From positions 18,036,179-18,100,178 of the forward strand of contig NC_044918.1 in NCBI RefSeq assembly GCF_003576645.1: a stretch of DNA of 64,000 nucleotides. The letters run 5' to 3'. This document shows positions 13,206 through 22,900 of this stretch, in pieces. A program made the translations under genes and the position numbers. Positions within the stretch are counted from its first letter, which is position 1; the number at the start of each line of letters is the position of its first letter. This stretch comes from Ipomoea triloba (lineage: Eukaryota > Streptophyta > Magnoliopsida > Solanales > Convolvulaceae). The notes beneath the pieces are model-generated. The model was given only the letters and a program-made list of their open reading frames with translations. It did not search any database and had not been told where the DNA came from.

Positions 13206-13440
13206 ATTTTAATTACACTTCATGTTCATTTGACAATATATATTATCGTATGACTCTAGATTTTAGTTTAACTTTTCACGCACATTAGTTTCATCATAGC
13301 AAAACCAAAGTATCATTTTAATTATACTATAGTTTCATTTGACAATAATGTGTTCTGTTTTTTTAGTTTCATTCTCGATCCACATACACTAATTTAATTC
13401 TACTACAATTTCATTCGACGGTCATGGTCCTCACATTTCA
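13206..13440. repeat. Degenerate AT-rich repeat array, right part
   Basis: Continuation of the array seen at 9555-9734. The phrases AAAGTATCATTTTAATT and TTTCATTTGACAAT each recur. Confidence 0.5.
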
Positions 13441-15240
13441 TTGTATAACAATTGTAATTTAGGTTATCCAACTTTTACACTTACATCTATATAGATATAG
13501 GAAACCCTCGTTATGCACAATAGTATAATATACCCATATAATATCTATCATAATTGATAATTATCTCATTCAAAAAAAAAAAAAAAAAAACACATAGTAT
13601 GAACGAGTATATTTCACGATTCAAATTCCAAAATATCCCTTCAGTATTGTCATTCTTACTCAAAGATTTGTGCAAGATACTCGTGGATAGTGGCATAGTG
13701 CAACGAAGACATGATAGCTACAAAATAACAGAAAATGTGTGAAATAATTTTCTTAGTGTTAAAATTTGCTACGCTTTGAGGCTTTGTTACGGGACCACAC
13801 AGCTACCTTAATATGAAATGGGGTCCAAAATTCCAGCACTATGATAGCTACATTTAGTATGTGATTGAGTGTAACATGCAAGAATAAACTAAAGTTTGAA
13901 AAGATACCGACTTTTAGAATTTTCACAGCATCACAATATTTTATCGGCTAATCATTCACACGGGTAATTTACTAGTTAATATAATTGTAATGATGGTATT
14001 TAATGGACATGTACAAATGATTATTGTGATATTTTTAAATGTTAATCATAGTTGTAATGAAAAAGAAAAAAAGGAGAGTTGAGAGTAATGGAGATATCAT
14101 TATCAAGGCATGAGAAAAATGGGGGTTGGAGAAGGTTGAGAGAGAAAGAGAGAGAGAGAGAGAAGATGCATCATATTCATATCACAAGCAGACCGGCAAC
14201 TCTTGGGGCAAGGTCCATGATGGTGGTCCCCTCCCCCATTGCAGTCATTGATGACTTGTACACATTGAGTGGGGCCCAGAAGGGCCACATCAGGCGACCT
14301 GGAAAACGGGTTCACGTGCTGGCGTTATAACACCGAGCCTACACATCTCCTATTCCGGAAACTCTCCTATTTATCATTATTTTATATATATATATAAATT
14401 TTAAATTTCTCCGCTTAGGCTAGACTACTTTTAAAATTCAGAGTCCCTGTTCGAGAGTCACTGAAAAAACAATATATAATATTTTAATAATTTTAATTTG
14501 AACTGTGATTAAACATGTGACCTCTTATTTAAAGTTATAAACTTATACCGTTCGAGCAGTCGAGAGGATGGTGAAAGAGTAAATGAGAAGGGAGAGTAGA
14601 GGTGAAAGGGAAAGATAAATGTTGATGGAAATGGGAGAGAATTGAAGGAATGGAAAAGAGATAGAGAAAAGAGGGAACAGTAATGTAATGTAATATAATG
14701 TAATGCAATGCAATGCAGGATGCAGGGTGGGGGACAGAAAGCTCATGTGATTTCCTCTCTGGCTCTCTGCCCACGACACCCCCTCTGTTACGTTCAACGG
14801 GCCCCGTCCCATTATATTTCTTTTTCTCTTATTTTCTGTACCACCTCATCTAGATATGTGTACACAAATATTAGATTCTTTTATATTTCATTATTAATTC
14901 ATTTCTTTTATCTGTTCATGCTATGTTCACTTAAGTTATACATATTTAATCAAAACTATATTATTTCTTTTTGTCACGACAGGAAATGAATATTTGGTAC
15001 TTGATGATGTTAATTAGTTTGGGTTACCTTGTACAACTGGAATGAATAGTACACAGGAAATAATAAGGTCAGGCGTTTTACGTGAAAATCATGAAAGTAA
15101 AAAAAAAAAATTACAAACTTTTTTAGACTAGGTTAAACCGAAATTCACTAATATGATTGAATAATACAAATTCTAACCTACAATACTCAATACTATTGAA
15201 ATGTACATTTACATATAAGGGGAATGAACGTGATCAAGAA
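13441..15240. other. Spacer, no gene seen
   Basis: AT-rich sequence with a GA microsatellite near 14140-14163. A less AT-rich stretch at 14165-14335 and another at 14700-14815 might be conserved non-coding sequence or gene remnants, but no open frame there looks like a protein I know. Confidence 0.5.
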
Positions 15241-15589
15241 GTCTATTGATGGCAAGTGGCGCAACCGAGAAGTTAACTAAAGGTAAGTAGCGCGGTCGGG
15301 AAGCTAAATAATCGTCCGACCATGTAAGGTCGGGAAGTTCCGGTTGGAGTGGTGTAGGTTGGGAGAAATAACCTCACCCACAAAGAGCAATAAGTGTCGT
15401 TTATATAGAAGGGTGTGAGGATACATGCCAACCGTTTGCATGCCTTCCACGTGTCCTTTAGAGATTCAGCGATGAAGTTATGCTCTTCAAGTGTCTTTAG
15501 AAGTGTGATCATGTGATGGGGAGCTTGGTTTAGATCTTGCGGACACTTGACGATCGTTGTGGGGTTATTGACAAGGCCAGTCAGGAAAT

Positions 15590-15890
15590 CAACTAACAAG
15601 GCAACCGGTAAGTCGACTTGATAAGGCAACTGATAATGCAACCGGTAAGTGTACTAATAATGCGACAGATAAGTAGACATACACTATTCAAGTAGGAAAA
15701 TACACTAGGTCAATAGGGAAGTATACTGGTGAACCCTCTTGAGGTCAAGAAGTGCACTTGTGAGCCCTCCTAAGATAGGAAGTACACTTGAAAGCCCTTT
15801 TGAGATCGGAAAGTAGACTCGTGAACCCTCTTAAGATCAGAAGAAGTAAACTTGTGACCTCCGTAAGGCAAGTAGAGTTTCACTATAACC
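15590..15890. repeat. Short-period direct repeats (about 28 and 31 bp)
   Basis: From about 15600 the phrase GCAACCGGTAAGT and variants recur. From 15731 a unit of about 31 bp beginning GAACCCTCTT recurs at about 15762, 15791, 15822 and 15855, each followed by AAGTNNACTTG. The upstream 300 bp are also less AT-rich than the surroundings. This resembles the non-coding or LTR part of a retroelement, but no coding domain is nearby. Confidence 0.5.
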
Positions 15891-18200
15891 GTATCATTAA
15901 TGATTTTAGTACCCCACTTACATACAAGAATAACATATTCCTCTTAATAGTTGATTATTAATTCGTGTTTGCCAATTTATAAATAGGTTAACAAATTTTT
16001 AAAAAAGTTTTTGGTATGTCAATAGACAAATTTAAGGTAGTGATTTTAGTACCCCATCTAGATGCAAGCCAATGGTTGTTTCCATTGACGGGGAATCACG
16101 GGCTATTGATCTTTATATTTCGAACTCCTTAAAGAGGTTTAGATCTATACAAGGACACATGCGATTATGGTTGCCTTTGTCCTCACAAAGGTCTAGATCT
16201 AGACCCAAGACAATCATGATTATGGTGATATTGGACCATTGTCTTTGTTTGGTATTCTTAAGTTTTTGGATTAAAAAAAGAAAACATTAAAGATGTATAA
16301 TTCATCAAGTCAAATCATTTTACATTTGAAATAAGTTCACATGTAAGTCTATCATCCTAATGTACTCGGCTAATTTGTAAATAACTAACAAAAATAAAGA
16401 GTTTTATTTTTACCACATCAAGAGTTAAATATTAAATAATTATTTTTAATAGAGGAAAATAATATTATTTTAATTAATGAAAAAAAAAACATATTTACCT
16501 CCCAAAAATAGCATAGACAAGTATGAGAATATGTTTGTAATAGTAGAATTTGTGACCTTAAACAAAAGGGTATTGGCAAGAATCGGATTTGTGACATGCA
16601 AAAGAGTATTTGTAACAATCGGATTTGTAATTTTCAAGTACGAAAAATATGACAATCATGTTCCTATCACTCCACCGCTCCTTTTGGAACACTGAATTAT
16701 TTTCTTCCTTATAAATTATATATTATAAAGTTATGTGCAGTAATTCCACCAGCAAGTGCTTGGTAACGTCACAACAAGATTTCAAGTTCGACTCCATGTG
16801 AGAGCTATCTATTGGACCTTCTTAGTTTGTGTCAGTTAGCTATGGACAACCTAAGTTGGATTACCTCAACTTGGTCTTTTGTTAACTGGAGTTGCAAAGT
16901 GGCTTCACCTAGAGCGGGCATTCGAATAGCGGCTACAAATTTTTCCATACATCAAAGTAAAAAAGGAAAGTAGCACTTTCAATATCATGCTTTGAGTTAA
17001 TTCCATGAATAGTTCCAGAAAAAATCGATGATAAAAATAGTAAATATCAAAAGTCAAGAGACCATTCATGAAATTAAGTTTCACGCTTTTATTACACTAC
17101 CTTCTATTTTACATTAACATTTTTTTAGGTTTTTCCAAGGTGTCTTTCCAGCCGACAGCCAGAAGACTAATCATCCATCCCAACAGTCAGCACACTATAT
17201 TGTAGGAGACTGGCCATATGATTTGCTCCATTCACATGTGTGGTGATCAAACCTCCAACCTTATGCTTAAGGTACGAGGTATTTTCACATTAACATTACT
17301 AGTAAATGTAAAACACTCAAACTTTTTTTTTGATAAGATGGTAACATCGAAGTAGGATTGAGCAACTAATTTTTATGCCATAAGTCTTTGATTTTATTAT
17401 TATTCTTATTTTTTGTGCTTCCAATGGCCCTCCCACCGAGAGCCTGCCAAAAGTGTTTTGATTGAACTTATGAAAATACACAAACCGATTAACGTTTTTA
17501 TTCTATGGGAACATATAATTGGTTTGAAGTCTTTTTACATGGTCAACATTTGGTTAAATATTTGTTTGACACTTCAATCAATGGTCTAAAAAAGGCCACT
17601 CCATTTGAGGGTGTAGGGTGCACTATCAATGTTTTAGACCACTAGCTGTGGTAGTTTGGCCGTGTAATATTGCTCAAATGCACAATAGGTTTATTATAAA
17701 TAATATACCATCCCACCCCCTATAAACAATAGGTTAAGAAATCTATTATTTAATCTTGCCTTGGTTTCTTTATATTTATTAGTTATCAGTGAATAATTTA
17801 ATTTTATTGTCAATTCATTATGTAAGTCATATCGAATGTTAAAATATTTGGTAAACAATCTTGATCAATGTAGAAATGTCCACCCCCTCCCCTATCCCTT
17901 GGATAACACAGAATTGAGGTTCTTGCTTCCCTTTCATGTTTAATGGAGGTTTATATATATATATATACAATTCAAATGCGACCTAATCCTTAGGTGCGAC
18001 CGTGCAACTATTTTGCAGCCATTAAATTACAGCAAGTCAGCAAATCAACGCTCAATATATATGTGTTAAAATACAATCAACGCTCAATATATATGTGTTA
18101 AAATACACATCATTCTACGTACTAAAATACATCAGAAAACAGATTAAACACACCACTCCACATTATAACCAAGCGCACATATTCATTTAAAATGCATCAA
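15891..18200. other. Spacer, no gene seen
   Basis: AT-rich. The phrase TGATTTTAGTACCCCA occurs twice, near 15902 and 16040. A tRNA-like B box (CAAGTTCGACTCC) lies near 16783 and may belong to an old SINE. A 32-bp segment around CAATCAACGCTCAATATA is tandemly duplicated at about 18043-18107. Confidence 0.4.
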
Positions 18201-18285
18201 CTGACTCCACTGAGGCTCGAACCCACCACCTCCCGTATAAAGGGAAGGGTTTGATGCCACTGGACTACAAGGTCCTTGGCAAAGG
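18200..18285 (-). mobile_element. tRNA-derived SINE remnant
   Basis: Read on the minus strand, an A-box-like TAGTCCAGTGGC (18256-18267) is followed by a B-box-like GGGTTCGAGCC (18214-18224). This is the arrangement of a Pol III promoter in a tRNA-derived SINE. Similar copies lie at 42037-42115 and 59470-59530. It does not fold as a complete tRNA gene by eye. Confidence 0.5.
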
Positions 18286-18977
18286 TATACCATAAATTTT
18301 AAACACCTAGATAGTAAAAGTTGAACCCTTAAACCAAATAGAAAAGAATTACATCATAAGGTTTAAAAGGTAGACACTAATTGCAATTAATTTTTACATT
18401 CACTGAATTTTTTCTCTCTGTGCTTTAAGGTGTTAGATCTTTCCAAATAAACGACTCTTATTAGTTTTTTTTTTTTTTAATGAACAAGTTCTTATTTGAT
18501 TCATAGGGGGTTGAGTTAGATTCTGCGCGAGTTTGGTGTATAAATCTCACATCTAACTTTACCCATTTGCAAATTTAATTTTTTACTATTCACCCCAACC
18601 CATGCTGGGTGAATTTTGATGTATTTTCTTTGAGAGATTAAAATTGTAATTCCTACCCAAAGTAATGATGGAGTATTGATATTTTAACTTTGAGAGTGAA
18701 AATGTACTACTACAATTGTTAACATTCGTTTTTCTTTACAAATATTATATATTTTGATTGATTAAAGATAAAGCAAGTCACAAATGTTTTCTATTTCTTT
18801 TATCCAACAAAATATTATTGTGACAAGTGTCTCATTATTTGAGAATGCATTTACCATTTCGAGAAACAAAATAGTCCTTGACACGAAAAGTATCAAAAGG
18901 TTGAGGATTCCATGTACCGTTCTCTAAAAAAATTGTCAATAAACATTTTACTCATGGGATTGAAATTAGTACTTTAA

Positions 18978-19008
<31 letters not shown>

Positions 19009-20290
19009 ACAAAACAAAGGAAAAAAGGGAGGGACCGAGGGAGGGGTTATAACATTTGCCTCTTCATGTTATGACACTGTCTAATTAGATTTTTCTCTAT
19101 TCAGTATATTTTTCTCCTCTCATTATTCAGTATATTTTTGTTTTAACATGTGGAGGAGTTAGTCAATTAATGAATCGTCAACGAAAATAAAGAATCTTAT
19201 TAACACGTAAGAGTGAACTTAAAAGGGGAAAAGTATAAGGCTGATTACATTAAATACTTAACAGAACAAGGGAAAGAAAAAAAAATTAATCAAAATAAAG
19301 AAGAAAAAACAATCGTTTTCCATGCAATTAACGCTATTTAGAAAACTTATTTTATTAATCAACAAGTTCCAATGGGCACGTAACAATAATAAAAACTTGA
19401 CTACTTAAATTATATGAATTGAATGTACCAATAAATGGAATTCCCAATACCAACCTACAATAATTGAGATTAGTGATTGCTAAAATAGTGAAGAAAATTT
19501 CAAATCTGAGTAGCTAGAGAGTAGACAGAGACATCACCATAGACTTCAATTCTTCACTTTTTTTTTTCTATTAAAAAAAATAATTAATTAATTTGTGCAG
19601 AGGATTGTTGATTACCAGGCCAGCCAGTTAGCAGCAGACTGCAACTGGCACCCCTGTGTTGAACATACACTGATACACATATTATGAATCACAACCACTT
19701 ATGAAATTGCCATTTATGCTACCTGTGTGTTTTGGCATCTATAAAGTGGAGGGGTCTTTTCTTTTCTTGTTTTAACATTTGGTTTGGTAGTTCTGAACAA
19801 TTTGTACAATCTGATTCATCATCAACTAACCCAAAACTTTTTTTTTTCTCATTCCCTCCCTGACCCAAACTCCAAAAAGCTGTAACTTTTATATTAAGCA
19901 TGCATTTTTTTTCTTCTTTTTCACATCATATGAAAGAAAGAAGTTTAAATTTGGTTTTCAGAAGGAGAAATTTTACATATAAACCCAACCCATCACTATC
20001 ACTACACATCTTGAAAGATTGTTGGGTTCCCTTGCCTTGACTTGCCTTGTACAATATGTAATTAATTAACTCTTCCATGATTCAACTCATAAGAACATAT
20101 ACTATGTCGGAGATCTTTTCTGGGTGACGAGAAAAACTGGTAATCACTCTCTAAGGATGTGTACTGGGTAAACCTCGATTCTCTTGTTTTTCTAATGGTT
20201 TAAACTTTGGGGGCCAAAGCTACTAAAGATTTGACAATGCAACTAAAATCAGTAATTTACCCCCCAAGTGGACGGGTTGGCTTGGCTGGC
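18286..20290. other. Spacer downstream of the DELLA gene
   Basis: AT-rich, with an (AAAT)n microsatellite at about 18977-19008. The last few hundred bases must contain the DELLA 3' UTR. No other gene was recognised. Confidence 0.4.
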
Positions 20291-21850
20291 TCAGTCACGG
20301 CTGGCTTGCCAAGCCGAAGCCGCGATGAGAGGTCGACTGTGCCACCCTAGTGTTAAACACCCTTCAGTCTCTTCAACATTGTAGCCTTCGGCTGAGAATA
20401 GAGTCAATAACATGCTGGCTTGCTTGAATGCATTAGAGCCTAAATTGAGGGGCTTGAAGCCGGCTCCGGTGAGTCGAGCCTTCCACTTTCCCAACGGCTC
20501 ATGCCTCTCTACCCGAGCCACTCCCTCGCAACACACCACATTGCAAATCTCTCTCTGAATGTACATCTCGGCTAGGGCTTTCTCCGGCTGAGCCGGGCAA
20601 GCCTCCAGCGAGTCGAACATTGTGGAGTAGTAGTACAAAGATTCGGTGAACCGGTCCAGAAATTCGGGCTGGTTATGGTTCGCTTCCTGCTCAACAACGG
20701 TTACAACTTTGGGGTTCAAACTCCTGATCCAGCCCAGAACCGTATCGATGGGCGAGCCGCGGATGGGGTCCGGGCCGAGTAATTTGTGCAGCTGCATTAT
20801 CGAATTCACCGCCACGGCTTCATTTGACCCGACTTGTAACATCCACGACTTGACATCGTCGAGCCGCGAAGCCGCCACGCCGCGGAAGGCGAACCGGACG
20901 TTAACGGAACGCGCCAATTCCGCTAATTTGAGCCCGATTTCACGTAAGGAATCGCGGCCGTCGGGGGAAGGCGGGCCAATGCCGGTTAACCGGAGTAACG
21001 GCGGCCCGCCGGGACGTAAAGCCAGCGCCTGAATCAATGCGGGCCATTGCAAGCCATGCATCAAGTTGAAATCGATGACGTGGACGCAATCGTGGCCGTG
21101 GAAGGCCTCTAATATGGCTTGATTAGCCGTGAAGTGAGCGAATTTTAAATACGGAGCCGCCTCGTAGAAATGGGAATACAAAATCTCGTCCTCGTAAGCC
21201 GATCCCATTAGGTTAACCCCTTGCGGCGTGTACAGCCGTTTGCTCAAGGCGTCGATGAAGTAGCCGGCGACTTTGCCGATTCCGCAGCCGGAATTGACAC
21301 GTGTCAGGAGCAGCTGCAATTCGTCGATCAAGGATCCGGCCAAGGAGAACTCGCCACGCTGGACGGAAACCGCACACGTCATCAGCGCATGCACCAATCG
21401 GATGCCGGAATCTTCTTGCTCCGTGGCCGTTACAACCGTTAGATGCGAAGGGGAAACAATCTGTGGCTGCTGTTGCATCGCCTCACATTCGCTCCACCCA
21501 GTGGGACCCGCGGTGACGTAATTGGAATCCGAGGGGCAAGGAGCGGCGAATTCGGGCACGGGCGGCGGGTGGAGCTCCGAGAGCAAGGAGTCGACCCACG
21601 ACCCGAGATCAGAAGGGTTCTGGTGGACGACGTCGTTTCCTAGGTGCTGAGAGATCTCGGACCCCATAGGGCTATTCACCATGAAACTCTCCAGATGCTC
21701 GAGGCGCTGTGCCACGTGGCGGAGGTCGGAGGAGCGGACCATGTAGCCGGCGCCGGCGAGGAGGCTGTCGATCTGGTCGACGTGAGCGGCGGAGCAAGAG
21801 GAGGAGGAGCTGCCGCTGCTGCTTGTTATGGAAGAGTCATGGGGACTCAT
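20291..21850 (-). CDS. DELLA-family GRAS transcriptional regulator with altered DELLA motif
   Basis: Intronless, 519 aa from the ATG at 21848-21850, which has an A at -3. The frame is open a little further upstream, but those codons contain no ATG before an in-frame stop. The N-terminal GA-receptor region is recognisable but changed: DSLLA (residues 28-32) replaces DELLA, VAQRLEHLE (46-54) matches LExLE, and VHQNP (75-79) replaces VHYNP. The GRAS domain follows: LHRI, the VHVID motif (256-260), LHRII, PFYRE and a C-terminal SAW region. DELLA proteins are nuclear repressors of gibberellin responses, degraded after GID1 binds the DELLA/VHYNP motifs (known). Because two of these motifs deviate, GA sensitivity may be altered (inference). 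It may belong to a DELLA-like side clade with a substituted DELLA motif rather than being the GAI/RGA orthologue. Confidence 0.92.
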   Translation of the reverse strand: MSPHDSSITSSSGSSSSSCSAAHVDQIDSLLAGAGYMVRSSDLRHVAQRLEHLESFMVNSPMGSEISQHLGNDVVHQNPSDLGSWVDSLLSELHPPPVPEFAAPCPSDSNYVTAGPTGWSECEAMQQQPQIVSPSHLTVVTATEQEDSGIRLVHALMTCAVSVQRGEFSLAGSLIDELQLLLTRVNSGCGIGKVAGYFIDALSKRLYTPQGVNLMGSAYEDEILYSHFYEAAPYLKFAHFTANQAILEAFHGHDCVHVIDFNLMHGLQWPALIQALALRPGGPPLLRLTGIGPPSPDGRDSLREIGLKLAELARSVNVRFAFRGVAASRLDDVKSWMLQVGSNEAVAVNSIMQLHKLLGPDPIRGSPIDTVLGWIRSLNPKVVTVVEQEANHNQPEFLDRFTESLYYYSTMFDSLEACPAQPEKALAEMYIQREICNVVCCEGVARVERHEPLGKWKARLTGAGFKPLNLGSNAFKQASMLLTLFSAEGYNVEETEGCLTLGWHSRPLIAASAWQASRD

Positions 21851-21898
21851 TTTAAGGTAGGGCTTCAAATTGAAATCAAAATTAGGGATTGGGGGGGT

Positions 21899-21928
21899 TT
21901 ATGGGAATGGCGAATCCTTGAGTTCCAT
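21899..21928 (-). promoter_or_regulatory. In-frame upstream ORF of the DELLA gene (9 codons plus stop)
   Basis: ATG at 21926-21928 encodes MELKDSPFP and ends at TAA (21899-21901). It is in the same frame as the DELLA start 48 bases downstream, and that stretch has no other stop. It could be a regulatory uORF or a former, longer N-terminus now cut off by a stop beside a run of seven C. Confidence 0.6.
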
Positions 21929-21929
21929 T

Positions 21930-21990
21930 AGAGATTAAAGAGAAGAGAAGAGAAGAGAGGAGAAGAGGAAGAAGAAAGAGAGTGTACGTT
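21930..21990 (-). promoter_or_regulatory. CT-rich leader of the DELLA gene
   Basis: The minus strand here is almost pure pyrimidine (CTTCT and CTCTT repeats), directly upstream of the uORF. This is typical of a plant 5' leader or core promoter Y patch. The transcription start was not determined. Confidence 0.5.
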
Positions 21991-22189
21991 GGGAGTTGGG
22001 TCTAGAATTTGCAGTGAAAAGCGACTAGTGAAAGAGAGAGGAAGATGGGGTCTGATAGAGAAAACCACGAGGTACAAGGAACACAAAAAGAAAAAGAAAA
22101 TACGTAACTTTTCGGGGCGTATTTTCCAATATAAATACTCCACATTTGATATTGCTTATACGTATGTTAATGTAGCAAATTTTATTTTT

Positions 22190-22900
22190 CCATTAAATTA
22201 TTCATATATCTATTAGTCCCTCATATTTTAAAAGGGATAAGATTTTTTTCTGATTTGTTAAATGGACATTTTACCTCTAGAATAAATATTTCATTTATTT
22301 TTTTCAAACAAATTATTATTTATATGTAGAAATGACCACAGTTTGATTTAAACTGAACCAGTAACAACTAAACCGAAAGGTTCTTGTTACGATTTAGAAT
22401 CGGAACCTAATATTTGAGTTTTAGTTTATTAAAATTACGAACCAGAACTGTCGATTCCGGTTTCAAACTAAAAAAATAAAATAAAATATATTAATTGTTG
22501 AATTTAAAGTATTATATAAAAAAAAATTTGAACCGACGGTTCAAAATGGATTCAGAATCGCGAATCGACGATTCAAAATCATAACATAATTTACAAATAT
22601 TATAATTCTAGTTTAAGCTAATGCAAGTAGTTGTTTTTATTTCAAACCGTCAATTCAGATCCAACTTTTCGGATTCATAATTTTAATAAAATTGAAACCC
22701 AAATACTGGGTTCTGGTTCTGAATCATAACTGAAACCTTTCGATTTGGTCAATAATTTGTTGGATACAAAATAAATGAAATATTTATTTTAAGAGTAAAA
22801 ATGTTCATTTAATATATCAAGAGGAAAAATTGTCACTTCTAGTATAATTGAGGAGCTAATATGGATATATGAATAATTCAATGAGAAAAAGTACTAAAAG
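22190..22900. mobile_element. Foldback element with long inverted repeats, upstream of DELLA
   Basis: The segment around 22195-22325 returns as a diverged inverse complement at about 22745-22890. Matching blocks include ATTATTCATATATC, AATAAATATTTCATTTATTT and CAAATTATT. The interior has repeated AACCGAAAGGTTC-like and GGTTCAAA-like phrases. There is no coding capacity. Long arms suggest a Mutator-like MITE; no target-site duplication was found. Confidence 0.65.

Noticed and set aside
14120..14340. Possible small gene or microRNA precursor in a GC-richer patch
   Set aside because: No long hairpin or known microRNA sequence was found, and both frames there are low-complexity.
18200..18285. 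A functional tRNA gene
   Set aside because: A and B boxes are present, but no complete cloverleaf with acceptor stem and discriminator could be drawn; similar copies elsewhere point to a SINE.
21851..21868. A six-codon longer DELLA N-terminus starting at 21868
   Set aside because: The codon there is TTG, not ATG. The first ATG in frame downstream of the upstream stop is at 21848-21850, and it has a good context.
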